This document shows positions 33,051-60,416 of a DNA stretch of 64,000 nt, piece after piece (positions within the stretch are counted from its first letter, which is position 1; every line of letters begins with the position of its first letter). The stretch lies in the NCBI RefSeq assembly GCF_900496995.4, contig NC_044019.1, positions 3,720,001 through 3,784,000 of the forward strand, in the 5' to 3' direction. The notes beneath the pieces are model-generated. The model was given only the letters and a program-made list of their open reading frames with translations, was not told the origin of the DNA and ran no database searches. A program made the position numbers and the translations under genes. The DNA is from Aquila chrysaetos chrysaetos. Taxonomy: Eukaryota; Chordata; Aves; Accipitriformes; Accipitridae.

Positions 33051-36000
33051 GTGACCTTTAAGGAACTGATTTGAATCGTCAGAAGTATGACCTTTATTTA
33101 TTTACTTATTAAAATATAAGCAAGTGTAAAGCCAACCTTGATATAGTTTAAAGCTCGTCTCAAACTTAACTTTCAAGGCTGATTATTAAAATAAACAACT
33201 CTCTATAGTTGTGAAGTGGAAAGCATTCATCTTAGCAAGAAGTAATTCACAGTTCTCCATTGAAGGCTGCTGTCTGGAAGTGTGAAATGGTGAGTGCAGT
33301 ATTGTGGCAGTATGAAACCGATGAGATAGCAGATGCTGTGAAAACGCAGAGCTGTGGGAAGAGAAGTGACTGTGCAATTTTTAGTCCTGCTGGGAGCGGG
33401 TTTATCTCCAAATAGGAAGTTTTCAGGAGTTGCTCACAGAGAGAGGAGGGCAGGATTTAATCTTTCATGTATAGAGGCTGTGACGGATTACCAGAAAAGT
33501 TGTAAATCCTCATGTCTCTAGCGTGATCACCAAGCTACCTTAACATGGCAATAAAATGTAATTGTTTTCAAGCATGAATACTGAAACTTACTGTGTCTTT
33601 AGAGCAGCATAATTGGTTAGAGTAAGCAAGCTACTTTATTCTTTCAAAACGTGAATCTTGGGCACTTCCTGTATGCCTATTCTCTGACTAGTGTTGAACA
33701 TATGCACTGACAATGTGAATTGTTTTTATAGCACCACTGGATTATATGGCAGCTTAGAACAAAGATTATTTGCCAGTTCTCTGGTTTCATAGCAGGAGCT
33801 TCAAGTTGGATTAAATGGTACACTGGGAACACTGTAAAGTATGAGAACAAGAAGAAATGAGAATAGTAACGTGAATGGTATCCGGTGGCAATTTTTTGTA
33901 GTTCTTGATGAGGTCCTAATTCTCTATCACTTTTCTTTCTGGCTGAGGCAGGATTTCCAACTTTGTTTAGTGGTCTTAAATGCTTAAAGGTGTTGACATT
34001 CCTTAGTTAAAAAGCTCAGTTTAGGTGTTGTAGGCTGGGGTCCCCCCCCCCCTTTTTTTAAAAAAAAAAAAAGGGCAAAAAGAGATACTAGTCTAATAGT
34101 GTGAATGAAGAGAGAAGTGTGCACAGTCCAGCACTCAGTGAGGACTGTAAGAGTAATGGAGCATTGTGTACTCATAATATTTATCTTTCCAGCTTCCAAG
34201 AGATAGCTAGAAGCTGATATGAAGGGAGGATAGACACAAGAGGGGGAAACTTGTCAAGTGAAAAGGACAAAGTACAACATTTATTGGCATATGCAAGTTA
34301 TACTGGCACTTTGATATCATCATCTTCTCTAAAAGCTGTTGTTTTGCTGGGAAACAGAATTTTAAGTCTACTTGGTGTGTCTTGGACTGGATGTGTAGTG
34401 GAGTGTCTCCAGGACCTCAAAAGACTTTTTTTGAAATGAATAGTGCCTGTGTTCGGCGCATTTTTAAGTGGTTACTCTGATACCAAGGGGTTTGGGAGGA
34501 TCTTGGACTTGCAACAGTGGCTTTCTGAATTTTTTTTTTTTATTTTATTTTTAAATTGACTCATGGCCAGTTTCTGTTCCCACTACTAAAAATTCCCAAG
34601 AACTCCACTGACTTGTATATAGTTATTCCAGATTCTTACTGTTGTATATGACAACAGAACTGTTCTTTTGCATATGTTTGCCTTGCCAGCTATGAATACT
34701 AATTCAATCTGGAAATACTTGAGATTGCTTTGGCATTTTTGTGCAGCTTAGAAAAATTATAATCTTTCCCCCCTGCAAAGAGTAGATGCCTCGTGGCTGC
34801 ACGTGTACCTATATGTGAAGTTTCTTCACCAGCTTGGCATGTCCGACAATTCAGATCTTATCAGCGGCATCCCGTACACTACAGCTTATGAAACCTCAAG
34901 AAATAACAGCTTTTCTTTTACCCTCAATACTTTTTGTGTTTAAGTAAGATAACAATGTTAATGGACTAATACTGCCAGAACATTAATCTTGTTGGAGTTG
35001 CAGTGACACTGATTTACTGCCTTTGGCTTTGTATCCCTGGTAATCAATTGTTTGTGAATTTATGTGCAGCTTTTGTTCATTAACAATACAAAACAAAGTA
35101 GTACAGGGGAGGCGGAATGGGAAGGGTACAAGAATGCTGGCTTTTCTTATCTCTTCCCTTTTAATCAATAGCAGTAGCTGTTTTGACCTATTAGTTCTGA
35201 AACCACAGAAACATACTGTTTTAAAACAAGCTGTGCTAAACCATGCGTAGCTACAAACTTCACTTTTTACATGGCAATATTCTCTGTGTTTATTTATTAC
35301 CGTTGTTGCTGTGGTATAAAATAATCAGAAGGGCCTAAATGTTTTGCTGTTAACTTCTATTATTAGGATGGTCCTATGTGTAACAGAATATAGTTTTCCC
35401 CAGTTCTTAGTTTCTCAGTAGTATTTAAAAACTGCAGTTGACTGGTGTGCAGACTTTGTAGCTGGTAAATGGCTGGTTAGTTTTTTCTCTTAATCATAGG
35501 GCCTGACATCATGAGAGACAGAGTGCTTTGCCAGGGGGAGAGCACTACTCTGATGCGGAGCCCCTGCTTGTACTTGTCTTTTTTGGGCTGCTCTCTGGCC
35601 TGATTCAGTGATTTTTTTTGCAGTATACTGCCTGGATTCTCCACAGGCCTACAGCCGGAGCACTGACTGACTCCTGGCCTGACCTTCCTCTCTGCCAGAG
35701 AGCCCTCAGTTGTCAGCATGTGGCTGTCTTCTGCTCTGAGTGAAGTTTCCTCCAGCCATAACCTGAGCTTTTCTATTATTGTGCTGTTTTGCCCCTTTTC
35801 TTTCAAAGACTCTAAAGGCAAGAGCCTTGCTCCAAAGCTTTATATAACCATGTTTTATTTACACAGTCTGTGTGTGTTTAAATAATTCTACTTAATAATG
35901 ACAGTTCCCTCTACCTGCAGCGAGACTTGCTTTTGGAAACTTCCTGACAAAGGACTCCAAGGGAGGTGATGTCTGTTTCTACAGCACATAAATCACAATA

Positions 36001-37175
36001 TTTTTGATTACTCCATTGTGCCACATCAGTAGAGCCTGAGGTGTTCCTTGGGCTATAGGCCTCAACTCAATGCACTGATGTTGTAAGGGTTGCATTTTTG
36101 CCAGTCTGTGTTAGCCACTGAAAGCACAGTAGTAGCACTGCCAGACTGCACCTCGCTCCTGCTCGCTGCCTATGTTCAATACTTGAATTATAAAATGTGG
36201 AGGGTTTTTGTGTTTTACGTGCTTCCCCCTTTCTTGCTCTTTCTCCCAAGCTTCCAAAAGATTTTCTTTTCTGCTCTTCAGCAGTCTTACAGCTGCCATC
36301 TCTGGTGCTGAGAAGGCATGAACAGGGCCCTAGAAGCCAAACATCTGTTTAATAAACTTGACTGTAGGACTTCTGCACTCTTTCTAACAGTGGGAGGGTA
36401 TAGCTCAGGATTGAAATAAACTCCTTACCTCCCTTCTAGTTCAGAGCTTACAAGGTGAAAACAGGAAGCTATTGGTACCCTGAAGTCTATGCTTTTTACA
36501 GAATATTTGTTAGTCTGACAATGGCCATGCCTGGGATTGCAGCAAACATTTACAGCTATTTCAGCACATGAAGAGAGAAGCCCCATGCCACATTCTAGTC
36601 CTTCTTGCAGCATGAAAAATAATCTTGGTGTACAGCACACTTTAACGTATATGTCAAAACTTCAGTTTATCCAGGGCTGATCCCGAGAGAGGCAGTGCAC
36701 TGTAAACAGCCGAGTATGCTTAGATTTCCAAATGTGCAGCATTTTTCAGAATCAGGAGCTGAAAAAGTGTGCACAAAGATCAACTGACTGCTGTCTCCTT
36801 TACTAAACTGGTAGAATAGCTCCTTGATTTTCTATCTCCTAGCTGCTTTATCAAATGTGAACTGACATCTCTTGCCTCCACACTGTGGGGCTTTTCAGTG
36901 CACCAGAGCACTTAATATGTTCTCAGTGTGTATCTTACATGTAACTTTATGCTGTGGAATACAGCTCGTGTGTTGGCTGAATGTACAAAATGATCTGCCT
37001 ACAATATTCTCTTGTTCACGTTAAAATGTGTAAATAAATCAAGCTTTACAGTATTGGACCATAAGGATAACTGCTTAATTTTTCATAAGCAATGTTGCAT
37101 GTCTATTTAATTCTATTTGTCTTCTAGGTGAGACCTTTGGAAATGAAACTTAATAAAAGATTGTGGCAAAACCTA
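33051..37175 (+). other. NIPAL3: NIPAL3 3' UTR (length approximate)
   Basis: About 4.1 kb with no coding signal between the TGA and the last of several AATAAA hexamers (33550, 36351, 36415, 37033, 37152). Human NIPAL3 also has a long 3' UTR, as far as I recall. Where the transcript really ends is open, and several hexamers may be used. It contains a C/T/A homopolymer run near 34042-34074. Confidence 0.5.
37152..37157 (+). promoter_or_regulatory. NIPAL3: Candidate distal polyadenylation signal of NIPAL3
   Basis: AATAAA followed by 'agattgtggcaaaa', the last strong hexamer before the RCAN3 promoter region. A proximal alternative is AATAAA at 33550-33555. Confidence 0.4.
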
Positions 37176-39450
37176 TAGAATTCTGGCCTGCTCCATACTC
37201 TTGGTATAGCTTTAACTGTCTGTAAATGTCTCGAGAGAAGTTAAGACAGAATTTAGTTTACTACTGTAAGTACTACATGCATTCAAAGAACTGTCTTTTT
37301 TAACAGGATACTTGTAAATGAAATGCAGATTGCTACAACTCATGTTTGGGGCTGCAGCATTACCAATACTTGCCATTTTACCTGAGTCTCCAAGTATTTG
37401 GCGTTAGCTATAGGAATCATACAGTTTACTTTCAAATCTTAGCTTTACAGGGCTTTAAACAAAAAATCTTAGCATTCGTTATTTCAGAGAAGAGCTTGAA
37501 AATGTGATCCAAATATAGCCTAAAGGAGTGGGGGACACACACAAGATGAGCCAAATCACGAAACCAAAAGCATTATATTATTGGTGGCCTGACTCATGGT
37601 TTTGCATGCCTGCCAACTCAATACTGAAATTGAGACAACAGCATGCTTCTCTGAGACAGCGAAGACCTCTAATACTAGTTGGGAACACTACGCTGTAGGA
37701 GATGCCATCCTTCAGATACAGGATATCATGTCTTTGATTGCAGGAGTAGACAGCTTAAGGGCATTTCCTAACAATGCCATTAAGAGATACAGACGGTCAT
37801 AAATTTAGAATACTGGCAATGTAGCTTAATCGAATGCTTGCCAACCTAATTAACACTCACCATATGGGTTTTAGTCCAGGGGGATAAGCAGAAGATAACC
37901 CTCAGGATACTCTTAATTAAATGTATCTCTTGGGGTCCCAAACCACAAATGGAAAAAAAAACCAAGAGCAGCCTTATCCACTTTGGTGTTAAAGCTGCAC
38001 TTCATAGCAAGTCCCTGGACACGAGTATTAAAACACAGGCTGGCACTTTCTTGAAGGCTTGCAGAAGCAGCATACCTAAGCCCCAGAGTTTCTGATAGAT
38101 GTGGTAATACTTTGTTAACATATATCACTTAAGGGGTAGTGTGTTATATGACACAACGGTGTTAAGCGCTAATATAAAGAGGTGGCAATCAAGCCAGATA
38201 GCAGGAGCATTACAAAAATGCATGCTACAAAAGAGGCGTTACTAGAAAAGACAGAGTATTTAAAATGCCCCTGAAATGGACACAAATGTTGGGAGCTTGT
38301 GGTATTAAAGCAAAATATATTGCTGACTAGGGAGGAAGAAAATGGTATTCAATTAATAAAGCATGTGATTGCAGCAAGGAAAGGCTAAGGTAATTGAGAC
38401 TAACCAATTACCACCTAAATTTGCACTGCATCTAAATTGCAGAATCCCTTATCTGGACAGGTAAGACTGATCTTTCCTTTCTAAAAGTGAATTCTGCTAT
38501 GCCCTGTTTTCTTACGAGGGAAAGGTCTGGACTGTGGACAAATTACAGCCCTGGTAAAGAAGGCCAGTTTAGCATTTCTTTCTGCCTTTTTTCTGTACCT
38601 GAACTTTAGAAGAAAGCACTTAAACCACAGAAATTTCAGTATTTATGTCAAAAATCCTAACTGTCTTTAGGCTTTCCAAGTGCGGACAAAGCAAAATATT
38701 TGTGTCAGTGAAATTCAATAGTTCTGTGTGCTTTGTGTGGAAAACCAAGTACAACCAAAAAAAGGATGTTGGTTTATGCTTTCTTTAGATGTAGATGTAC
38801 ACAAGCATTCATTTATCATACAGGTCAGATGACCACTGTCTCAAATCATCTCATTGCTGGATTAAGCTATGATTTACTCCGAGAGACGAGGGACATAAAC
38901 TGTCACTGTTCCCATCTGGCAACTGCCCGAGCGTGTCTGCCAGCTGAGGCTAACCGCAAAGTAAAACCGATTAACTTTGGCCGCCATCTAGGAGCGTACG
39001 TGGGTCTTTCGCAGCAGCAATCTGCCCAGCACAAAGCACCGTAGCACAGGTGCTGTGCTCCGAGAGTCAGTCCCGCATCCTCTTCTCCGGCTTTAGCCTT
39101 CAAGGTCACCCAAACGTCCTGCTGGGGCACCCCAAGGTGCTCCTCCGTCAGGTCTCAAACAGCGTTTCAAGGCTGTTAATTAAAAACATGGAAGAGACCT
39201 CTCTCCTGCCAGCAACTCAGCTGCCGACTGCTTCTCCAGAGGCAGTTCCTAGAGCAATTTGCAGCTTTTGGATCAATTCTCATCTCTCTGAGCTCGGTCA
39301 TTCCCACAGAGAACCCTGGAAAGCTCTTCCTCCAGGCCAAGCAGACGGTGGAAGCCCATCGCCTCAAGGATCGATTCGTGTAAAACCACCGTTCTTTTCC
39401 CCAAAACGCTTCGTGCCTTTTGCCGTGGAGACCCCACCGGGGGTCGGAAC
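37176..39450. other. Intergenic region NIPAL3 to RCAN3
   Basis: No gene supported. A YY1-type site lies at 38979-38990 and GC content rises from about 38900, so the RCAN3 promoter may begin here. Confidence 0.5.
38979..38990 (-). promoter_or_regulatory. YY1-type motif upstream of RCAN3
   Basis: The plus strand reads ggccgccatcta, the reverse complement of a TAGATGGCGGCC core. It may mark an upstream start site or enhancer for RCAN3. Motif only. Confidence 0.35.
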
Positions 39451-39605
39451 ACGCCTAAAACCCGCCACAAAACCCGCGGAGCAGAGGGGGAGGCGGGCGA
39501 GCGGGGACAGGGGGGGGTCCCACACAGCCCCCTCACACCCCGGCGGCTGAGGAGACGCCCCCCCCCCCCAAACGCCCGCCACCCCTCCGTGAGGGGCTGG
39601 GGCTG

Positions 39606-39615
39606 GCGCATGCGC
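39606..39615. promoter_or_regulatory. RCAN3: NRF1 site in RCAN3 promoter
   Basis: Perfect GCGCATGCGC palindrome inside the CpG island. Confidence 0.6.
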
Positions 39616-39699
39616 AGAGTCGCCCCCCACCTCCATCCGGGTCACCGACCCCCCCCCCCCATCCCCAGCTCCCTGAGGCGATGCGGAGGCGAGGGGGCG

Positions 39700-39851
39700 C
39701 GCACGCAGGCGCGTTCCCGCCGCTCCCCTCCCGCACGGCGACCGGCGGCGAGTGCGCGCTCCCGCCGCCGCCGCCCCCCCCCCCCCCTCCTCCTCTCTGC
39801 GCGGCGCCCCTTCTCTGCCGCTGCTGAGGGGAGCCCCGCCGAGGAAGACGG
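39700..39851 (+). other. RCAN3: RCAN3 non-coding exon 1 (5' end approximate)
   Basis: A donor GACGG|GTGAGC at 39852 inside the CpG island can splice to the acceptor at 45441. The start site is unknown. A 34-base mini-exon candidate with acceptor ATTTCAG and donor AAAG|GTAAAA exists at 40478-40511 but is unsupported otherwise. Confidence 0.4.
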
Positions 39852-42800
39852 GTGAGCGTCCCCCGCCTTCTCCCAGCGCCCCGCCGCCGGCCATCTGTTG
39901 CTCCTCCGTCCCCTCGGCCGTCCCTTCCCTGAGGTAGTCCCGTCCTGAGGTGAGGTGGCCCGGCCCGGCCCGGCCCGGCGACGGTTCGCTGAGCAGCGCC
40001 GAGCACCGCCCGCCGCTGCCGCCTCCCGGGCGGGTCGGTGAGGGCGCGGTGAGGCCTGGCCGAGCCCGACCGTCCCGCCGTGCCGCTGCCGCCTGCGGCG
40101 GGGAAGTTGTTTTCTCCTTTACCCGTTGCTCCTTAGGGCAGATAGAGAGGGTTTGGGTTGGTTGTGGTTTTGTTTTTTTTTTTTTTAAAAGGAATAATCC
40201 CAGGGAAGTCTTCTGCCTCCCCCCCTCGTGTTTATCACTTGCCGTATTAACTCTGAACTTGGGTGTTGATCCCCCAGCCCGGTGACTTGCCCAGGGCTGC
40301 TCCCCCGGGTAGACCAGTCCTCTGCGGGTTTGCAGGATTGAGCCCGAGTGTATCGATAAACTCCTCCGAGCAGATCTGACTGTTGATGTAGAAATTGCCA
40401 TGGCGTTTTTAGTCCTTGTGAGTATTCAGGGCTTTCGCGAAGGATGTAATAATGTAAATGAGCTGCTTGTATTTCAGCAGTGCCTGAAGAGCGGGTCCAG
40501 ACGATGCAAAGGTAAAAACACCAGTGCTGTCTGCACCGATGCTCTGATGAAGAACTAAAGCTCTCAATGGCAGAAGCTGCATTTCCACAGTTTGCTTAAA
40601 TTTCGGAAGATCTTAAGCTTTGTATGAAGTTGAAGAGTTTGCTTTTGTTTCCGAGGTACCTGTCACCTGATATTTAAACGATAAGCAGGTATTAATTCTC
40701 AGAAGAACAAAGGACTTAGTAAAAGGTCTTATCCAAGTGGCTTTAGTTCTTGGGATCCCTTTGGTCCTGCTGTGTAAGGCCATTTAATCTAAAATCTAAG
40801 AGGGAGCGAGTGATCAAATAGCTTGCTAATGAGTATTGTTAGTTGTCTGCACAATTAATTTGCTTATAATTTTGAATTGTTTATTGCGGTAAGAATTAGC
40901 TGATTGTAGTAAATAACTAGCATTTGTATATTTTCATGTATATCAGACTGTCTTACAAATAGGTACTTCTTGACATTCAAGGGAGGTAAGTGAAGTCATT
41001 CCCTTTTTGCATAGGGAAAACTGAAGCAGAGCAGTTTGGCTGTTGCACTGATAACCACATCAGTGTACCTATCGAGCATGAAGTATTTCTTCTGATTTTG
41101 TTGTTTTCTGATAATTGCACAATAAAATAATTCTACCTAGTCTGTTAAAGTATCACTTCTCACAGTACTGTTTCCAATAGTACTTCTTAATTAACATTCA
41201 TACATCAGTCTTTACTGTCTCATCCTTATTTCAGGGAAGCTCTTGCATATTTTTGTGTTGCTCGGTAGCCATGGTGTTTTGGTACTAATTTAGGTGAAGT
41301 CAGGAAAAACAAGTAATCTGTGAAGAAACTAAAATGAACCATGTAGGTTTATGATTAAAAAAAATTAGAATGGTGATGCATTCTTAATTTTTAAAAAACA
41401 GATTATAGTTGGAGTAGCTTTTATAGTTCAGTGCTCTCTACAGAAGCTTTTCAGATTTTATTTTTGTACTAGCAAGAAATGCCGTACTGTAAATTATACA
41501 GAACTGTTGATCTTGTTCCTGAAATGTTTCCTTAACTTTGACTAAGATTGCTTCTATTAAATCACTTCCCCTGCAGACTGTTTGCAGGAATTCAAGGGAA
41601 TAACTGCATTGTCTTCTGCAGCTTAATAGTGTACAAGGTTCTACTCTTGTTCTCTAAAGGAACATGATGATTTCTGGTAATTCAATTTTTGTTACTAGTT
41701 GAGAAAGAAAATGTAATCTACTTCATGGCAATGGGGGTGTTTAAACTGCCCCAGCTCTCCAGTATTGCTTGCACACATCATTTGAGACCCGCTGCCTTTT
41801 TACAGAGCAGAAAATAGCTTCCAGTAAAACCTTTTGTTGCTGTATTTAAATGTTACAACATAAGGAATTCAAATATAATGAAACTTGAAACCAGTGAGGC
41901 TGTTTGCTGCGTGCAAAGCTGGATATAGTGTGCCTAGACAGGTTTGTGTGTTTTCTATCAGGATTCTTAAACTTCTTTACAAACCTGAAGAGCATCTCTT
42001 CTGTCCAATAATCCATGCCTATGCAGAATTTTCTGTGTTTGATAATTCCACAAATTGCTGTTGAGCAAAAAGCAGTATTTTCTTCATATCAAGGGTATTT
42101 ACCCTGTGAAAGGTGTACAGGGAAGATCTTTTGTGGTAAACAGAAGACAGACCTACAGTGCAGGATCATCCGGGCTGTCATCTCAGCTCTTGTCTCTGAG
42201 CAATCCTGTCTTGGTAGTTTGTTTTAATCTGTGTGCATTTTGAAGGTGGGAATACACAAGTAGAGAATGGTAGTTGTTGATTGGCTGTTTCACGTAGAAC
42301 TGGATGACATGAATGAGGACACAGAAGACTAAAGATGTAGGAGCTGCAAGTTTAATTTCCTTAACGTTAAGATGCTAGCTAGGCGGTTTTGCCTATGTCT
42401 GTTGACCGGTTTGTGCATGGTGAAAATCATAGTGACCTTGCAGCCTCACTTTATCTCTGTCGATTTCGTAGGTTACTTGAATCATTTATAAATTAAGTCG
42501 TAAAAGAAGCTACATCTTGTGGCTTTTTTGTTGGCTTTTTTTCCCTTTCTTTTTTTCTTCCTATCCTCTCTTACAGTGTGTGTGGTATTCTGTGATATCT
42601 GAGCTCCTGGCATTTGTTTGCAAACATTTCAGTTGTTTGTTATTGATCTGTCTCCAATTCCTGAGTTGATTTGGCAAAGACCGTTCCTTAATTGTATTGT
42701 TTACCTGGCTACCATTCTTGCCTTTCACTGCTCCGACTTTTGTATGTTGTCACATTTTCATTTACGAAATTGCCCTATTCTGTTATACCAAACAGACATG

Positions 42801-45441
42801 GAAATAGCATGGATGTCTTTTTTCAAAATACAGAATAACAGTTTCACAGTTTTAGAACCTTCTTACACTGGAACTTTGAACTTAATTTTAATTCTATTAA
42901 TTACTTTAACCAAATTTGGCAAAAGAAGGAAAAACTGGGATTATTTTTTTTTCGCAATGCATTGATATGTCTTTAAGTTGGTGTTTTAGAAAGTGTCTTG
43001 TATTGCTCTTTTTAACACTATCAGTTTTATTTTATTTTCAAGCAGTTATTTGCATACTTGTCTCATTGATGCATAGAAGATTGTTTCTATTCAAGGAGCC
43101 TATACAAAGTCTCATTGTACAGAATATTAGCCAGAAATACAGAGTTCAGGCATCTTATTTGTATAAATAAAAACCCCGATCTGCCTTCATTTTGTCAATC
43201 TCTTTGCTCATTTCTTTCTGAAGTGGTGTTCCTCTGTGCTAACATACCAAATGGAGGAACATGTCTGTGGTCACTGTGGTGTTTGGTGTTAGTAATTCTA
43301 CAGATTGCAGCTCCTTAAATGACATAGTAGATGATAACAACTTTAAAGGAGGAGTAATGGATTCAGTTGATAATCTATGGATTAAATTCTCTCTCATTTT
43401 AATTGTGATGTCTGATTCCACAGTACTAACAGAATGAAGAGAGGAATACTACCACAGGCTCAGTGTAAGTCACAGTAATTGTGCACTCCATTAATCTTAT
43501 TTTCTTGATGCATTTGCCTCCCTCCAGTCTGCTGCTTTCACTCCATTTTGTAGCTTATGAGGCTCAGACAGCCTGAACTTTTTGAAGCTCTTCAGAGCGT
43601 GGCCAACTTAACAGATCAACACAAAACTTGGTTACCTTACTTCCTGTCTTATTCACAATTAAGTCTTTGAATTTACATGCCAGCATTTCCAAACTCTCCT
43701 CTTTCTGTGCCAGTTGTGCTCTCTTGCCTTGTTTGCAAGTCTCCTCATTCTTTGATTTTTTCAGAAAACCAGGGTTTTGGAGCAGTCGTGTGTGGGTTAG
43801 GTGTTTCCTATTGTGATCCGTACTCTTCTCTGACAGGGGTGCTTGGGGAGGTAGAACCAAAACTAAGATAACGCTAGCATGTTGCTCTCAATTCTGTCCG
43901 CGTGTAGCTTGGCTTGATTGTAGGTGTCTGTGTCCTGTTGCATGTTGAATTGATTAGCCCAGAACTCTCTTTGAGTCTGTGCTGCCAAGCCAGATGGTGG
44001 CTTTTGTTTTTACTGTGTTGGCATATTTTCCTTTTCTCTTTCCTTTTTGCATGAATCAGCAAGCACAAAAAAATGAGGTTTCCACCAGCTACATGTTTTC
44101 TTGCATTTACATCCATCTTTCTGTGATGCTGAGGAACATGTCCTGTGAAAATTTTGGAACTTGCTGTGCTGGGAAAATTTAGCCAGGTCTATGCATGACT
44201 TTGTAATGGTTTGACTAAAGGTGTGACCGTGAACTGCTGCAGTTAGGTGTGCATGTGCACACATTGCTTGAGACAGCTTTTATGTGTCCGCGCTGAGGTT
44301 ACATTGATTTAACTCATTTAAGTTAGCATCACACCTTGTGTGTGTGTGTCTCTAAGCAGTTTGTAAATACTTTAAATAGGTACTAAATCTTTTTTTCTCA
44401 TTTTCACATGCTATTTCTCCTTAAGTACAAAGTGTTGAGAGTGTTTGGGTGGTGTTAATTAGAAAACTTGTCTTAAACCTTTTCCCATCAGTGAGCGTGG
44501 ATTTATGTGGATTTTTTAATGCATTTTTAAATGCATATTGATTTCAGGCATTTCTCAGTGACTGCTTCAAAAGAATAAACTAGTTAAGCAAATATTCAAA
44601 TGAGATCATTGCCAATGAAGCATAATATATTTACTTACCTCTGTAGCGTTGTCACAAATTAACACCCCCTCCAAATCTAGATATAGTGCAGTTACATGTT
44701 TTCTGTCATTTACATTAGAATATATAGTAGTGTGATAACCTCCTTGTGATTTTTACAGCAATAGGTGGCAAAAGGTATGCTTCATTAAAATCTTTTTTAT
44801 TGTGTAAAAACTAGTTTACCTAAAATCTCTTGCTTGTTAGCATTTTTTTTTTTCTTCTTCCTTGATGTGTTTACTCAAGGCTGTAGATACTCTCTTACCT
44901 ATGGGAAAGGCATGCTCCAGTGCTTAGGGGAAGGAAATCTCCTTACATTAGGAGATCTTAGGTTTTGTTCCCATATCTGCCACTGGCTTGGAGAGTCTTT
45001 GGACAGATGATTTAATTTTGCTCTATACATGTGTTCCCATTGATGCAATAAAGATATTTCTTCAAATATCAGAAGACTACTCTGATTGCTTGGGAAGTGC
45101 TTTTAAGTTATTAAATAAGAAATTGCTATTAACTGAAAAGTGTGTCATGGAGAAAAGCTTCTAGAACAATATTGTAGTTCTTGATTTCTGTCAGAGTAAA
45201 GGGAGGAGAAATTTCATTTACTTGACTGAGTGACTTTATCTTCCTTTTCATAGCTAGAACAGCGGAGTCTTTATCTCATTTACAGAAATGGGATACAGTG
45301 CTTCTGTTTTGTGGATGAGAGAACAAGTTTCATGTTGATTTCTATTCTTTTTTTGTCAAATTGTTTGCCTTAAAGAACAGTCAAAGCAAGAAGATGTGGT
45401 ATCTTCATATTCTCTTTTGGTTTTGTTTTTTGGAATGGCAG
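39852..45441 (+). other. RCAN3: RCAN3 intron 1
   Basis: 5.6 kb with no coding signal. Frames such as 42618-42965 have no family resemblance. It contains MIR-like traces at about 40990-41080 and 44930-45060 and short (GT)n near 44338. Confidence 0.55.
44930..45060 (+). repeat. MIR-like SINE remnant in RCAN3 intron 1
   Basis: 'ttgttcccatatctgccact' followed by 'ggagagtctttggacagatg' follows the MIR order TTCAAATCCTGGCTCTGCCACT...CTTGGGCAAGT. Strongly diverged. Confidence 0.4.
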
Positions 45442-45488
45442 ACCCCTATTAGAAACTGGAACATAAAGAAGAGTTGCTTGGGTGAACG

Positions 45489-59681
<14,193 letters not shown>

Positions 59682-60302
59682 ATTGTGTGGTGCTCAAGAT
59701 AGTATCAAGAATCAGACACTTAATTGAGTACATGTGTTGATGTCTGTACTGCTGCTATATGTTATGTATAGCGACAACAGATTTTACTTGTAGTTGTCTC
59801 TCATGTTCAAGATTTTGGATGCCAATGCTCTGAAAAGCACTTTAATTTTAGGGACTAGTCCCCCAAGTGTAGCAAATCCACCTGACTTGAAATAGTGAAA
59901 AATAGGAAGTCTGGTTGTGGTGTTTTTGGTTGGTTTTTGGTTTGTTTTTGGTTTGTTTTTTTTTTAAGATGTTGCCCTTTTCTTTATGTTGTACAGTGTG
60001 ATGTACCAAGTGCTGAAATAATATCTTACTGTCATGATTGGATTCAAGAAAGTTCATTGTATAGCAATTAAAAGCTGATCTGTACTGGTACAACAGCTTC
60101 CAGTTAATATAGTGTTAAATGCAAGTGAAACGTACTCTTTTTATGCTAAAATTCCTTCCCAGCTAGTAATCTCCTGGGGTGAAGATTAATCTTTGCTTTT
60201 CTCAGAAATGCCAAGTATGTGTTTTTAATTTGACATGAGGCACAAATACACGTATGGAACTAAATTCAAGTAGTTTTGCTAACTACACAGAGAAGAATAC
60301 AG

Positions 60303-60416
60303 GAGGAAGAACCACAGACCACGGAGAAGACAGACTCCAAGTCTGTCACCAACGCTGCTGCTGCTACTATCTGTGATGGTACACTGACAGGTACAATGGT
60401 TTGCACTGATGTCTAA
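60303..60416 (+). other. Candidate alternative 3' terminal exon of RCAN3 (unconfirmed)
   Basis: An AATACAG acceptor is followed by 37 codons in phase with a GAG|GTAGGG donor at 59658. It reads EEEPQTTEKTDSKSV and so on to TAA at 60414-60416. The polypyrimidine tract is poor and I do not know this tail from other RCAN proteins. It may be chance. Confidence 0.2.

Larger units (their letters stand above)
39450..40110 (+). promoter_or_regulatory. RCAN3: CpG island promoter of RCAN3
   Basis: Extremely GC-rich, with long C runs (near 39560, 39648 and 39776), an NRF1 palindrome at 39606-39615 and GC-box-like CCGCCC words. It lies 5.5 kb upstream of the first coding exon of RCAN3. The long minus-strand open frames across it arise from the skewed composition. 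Confidence 0.75.

Noticed and set aside
39050-39550. 166-codon plus-strand frame just upstream of the RCAN3 island
   Set aside because: Overlaps promoter sequence, has no similarity to known proteins and does not join RCAN3 in phase.
39364-40401. 345-codon minus-strand open frame over the RCAN3 CpG island
   Set aside because: Composition-driven. It is full of Gly/Ala/Arg/Pro runs, spans C homopolymers, lies antisense to a promoter and has no domain or splice support.
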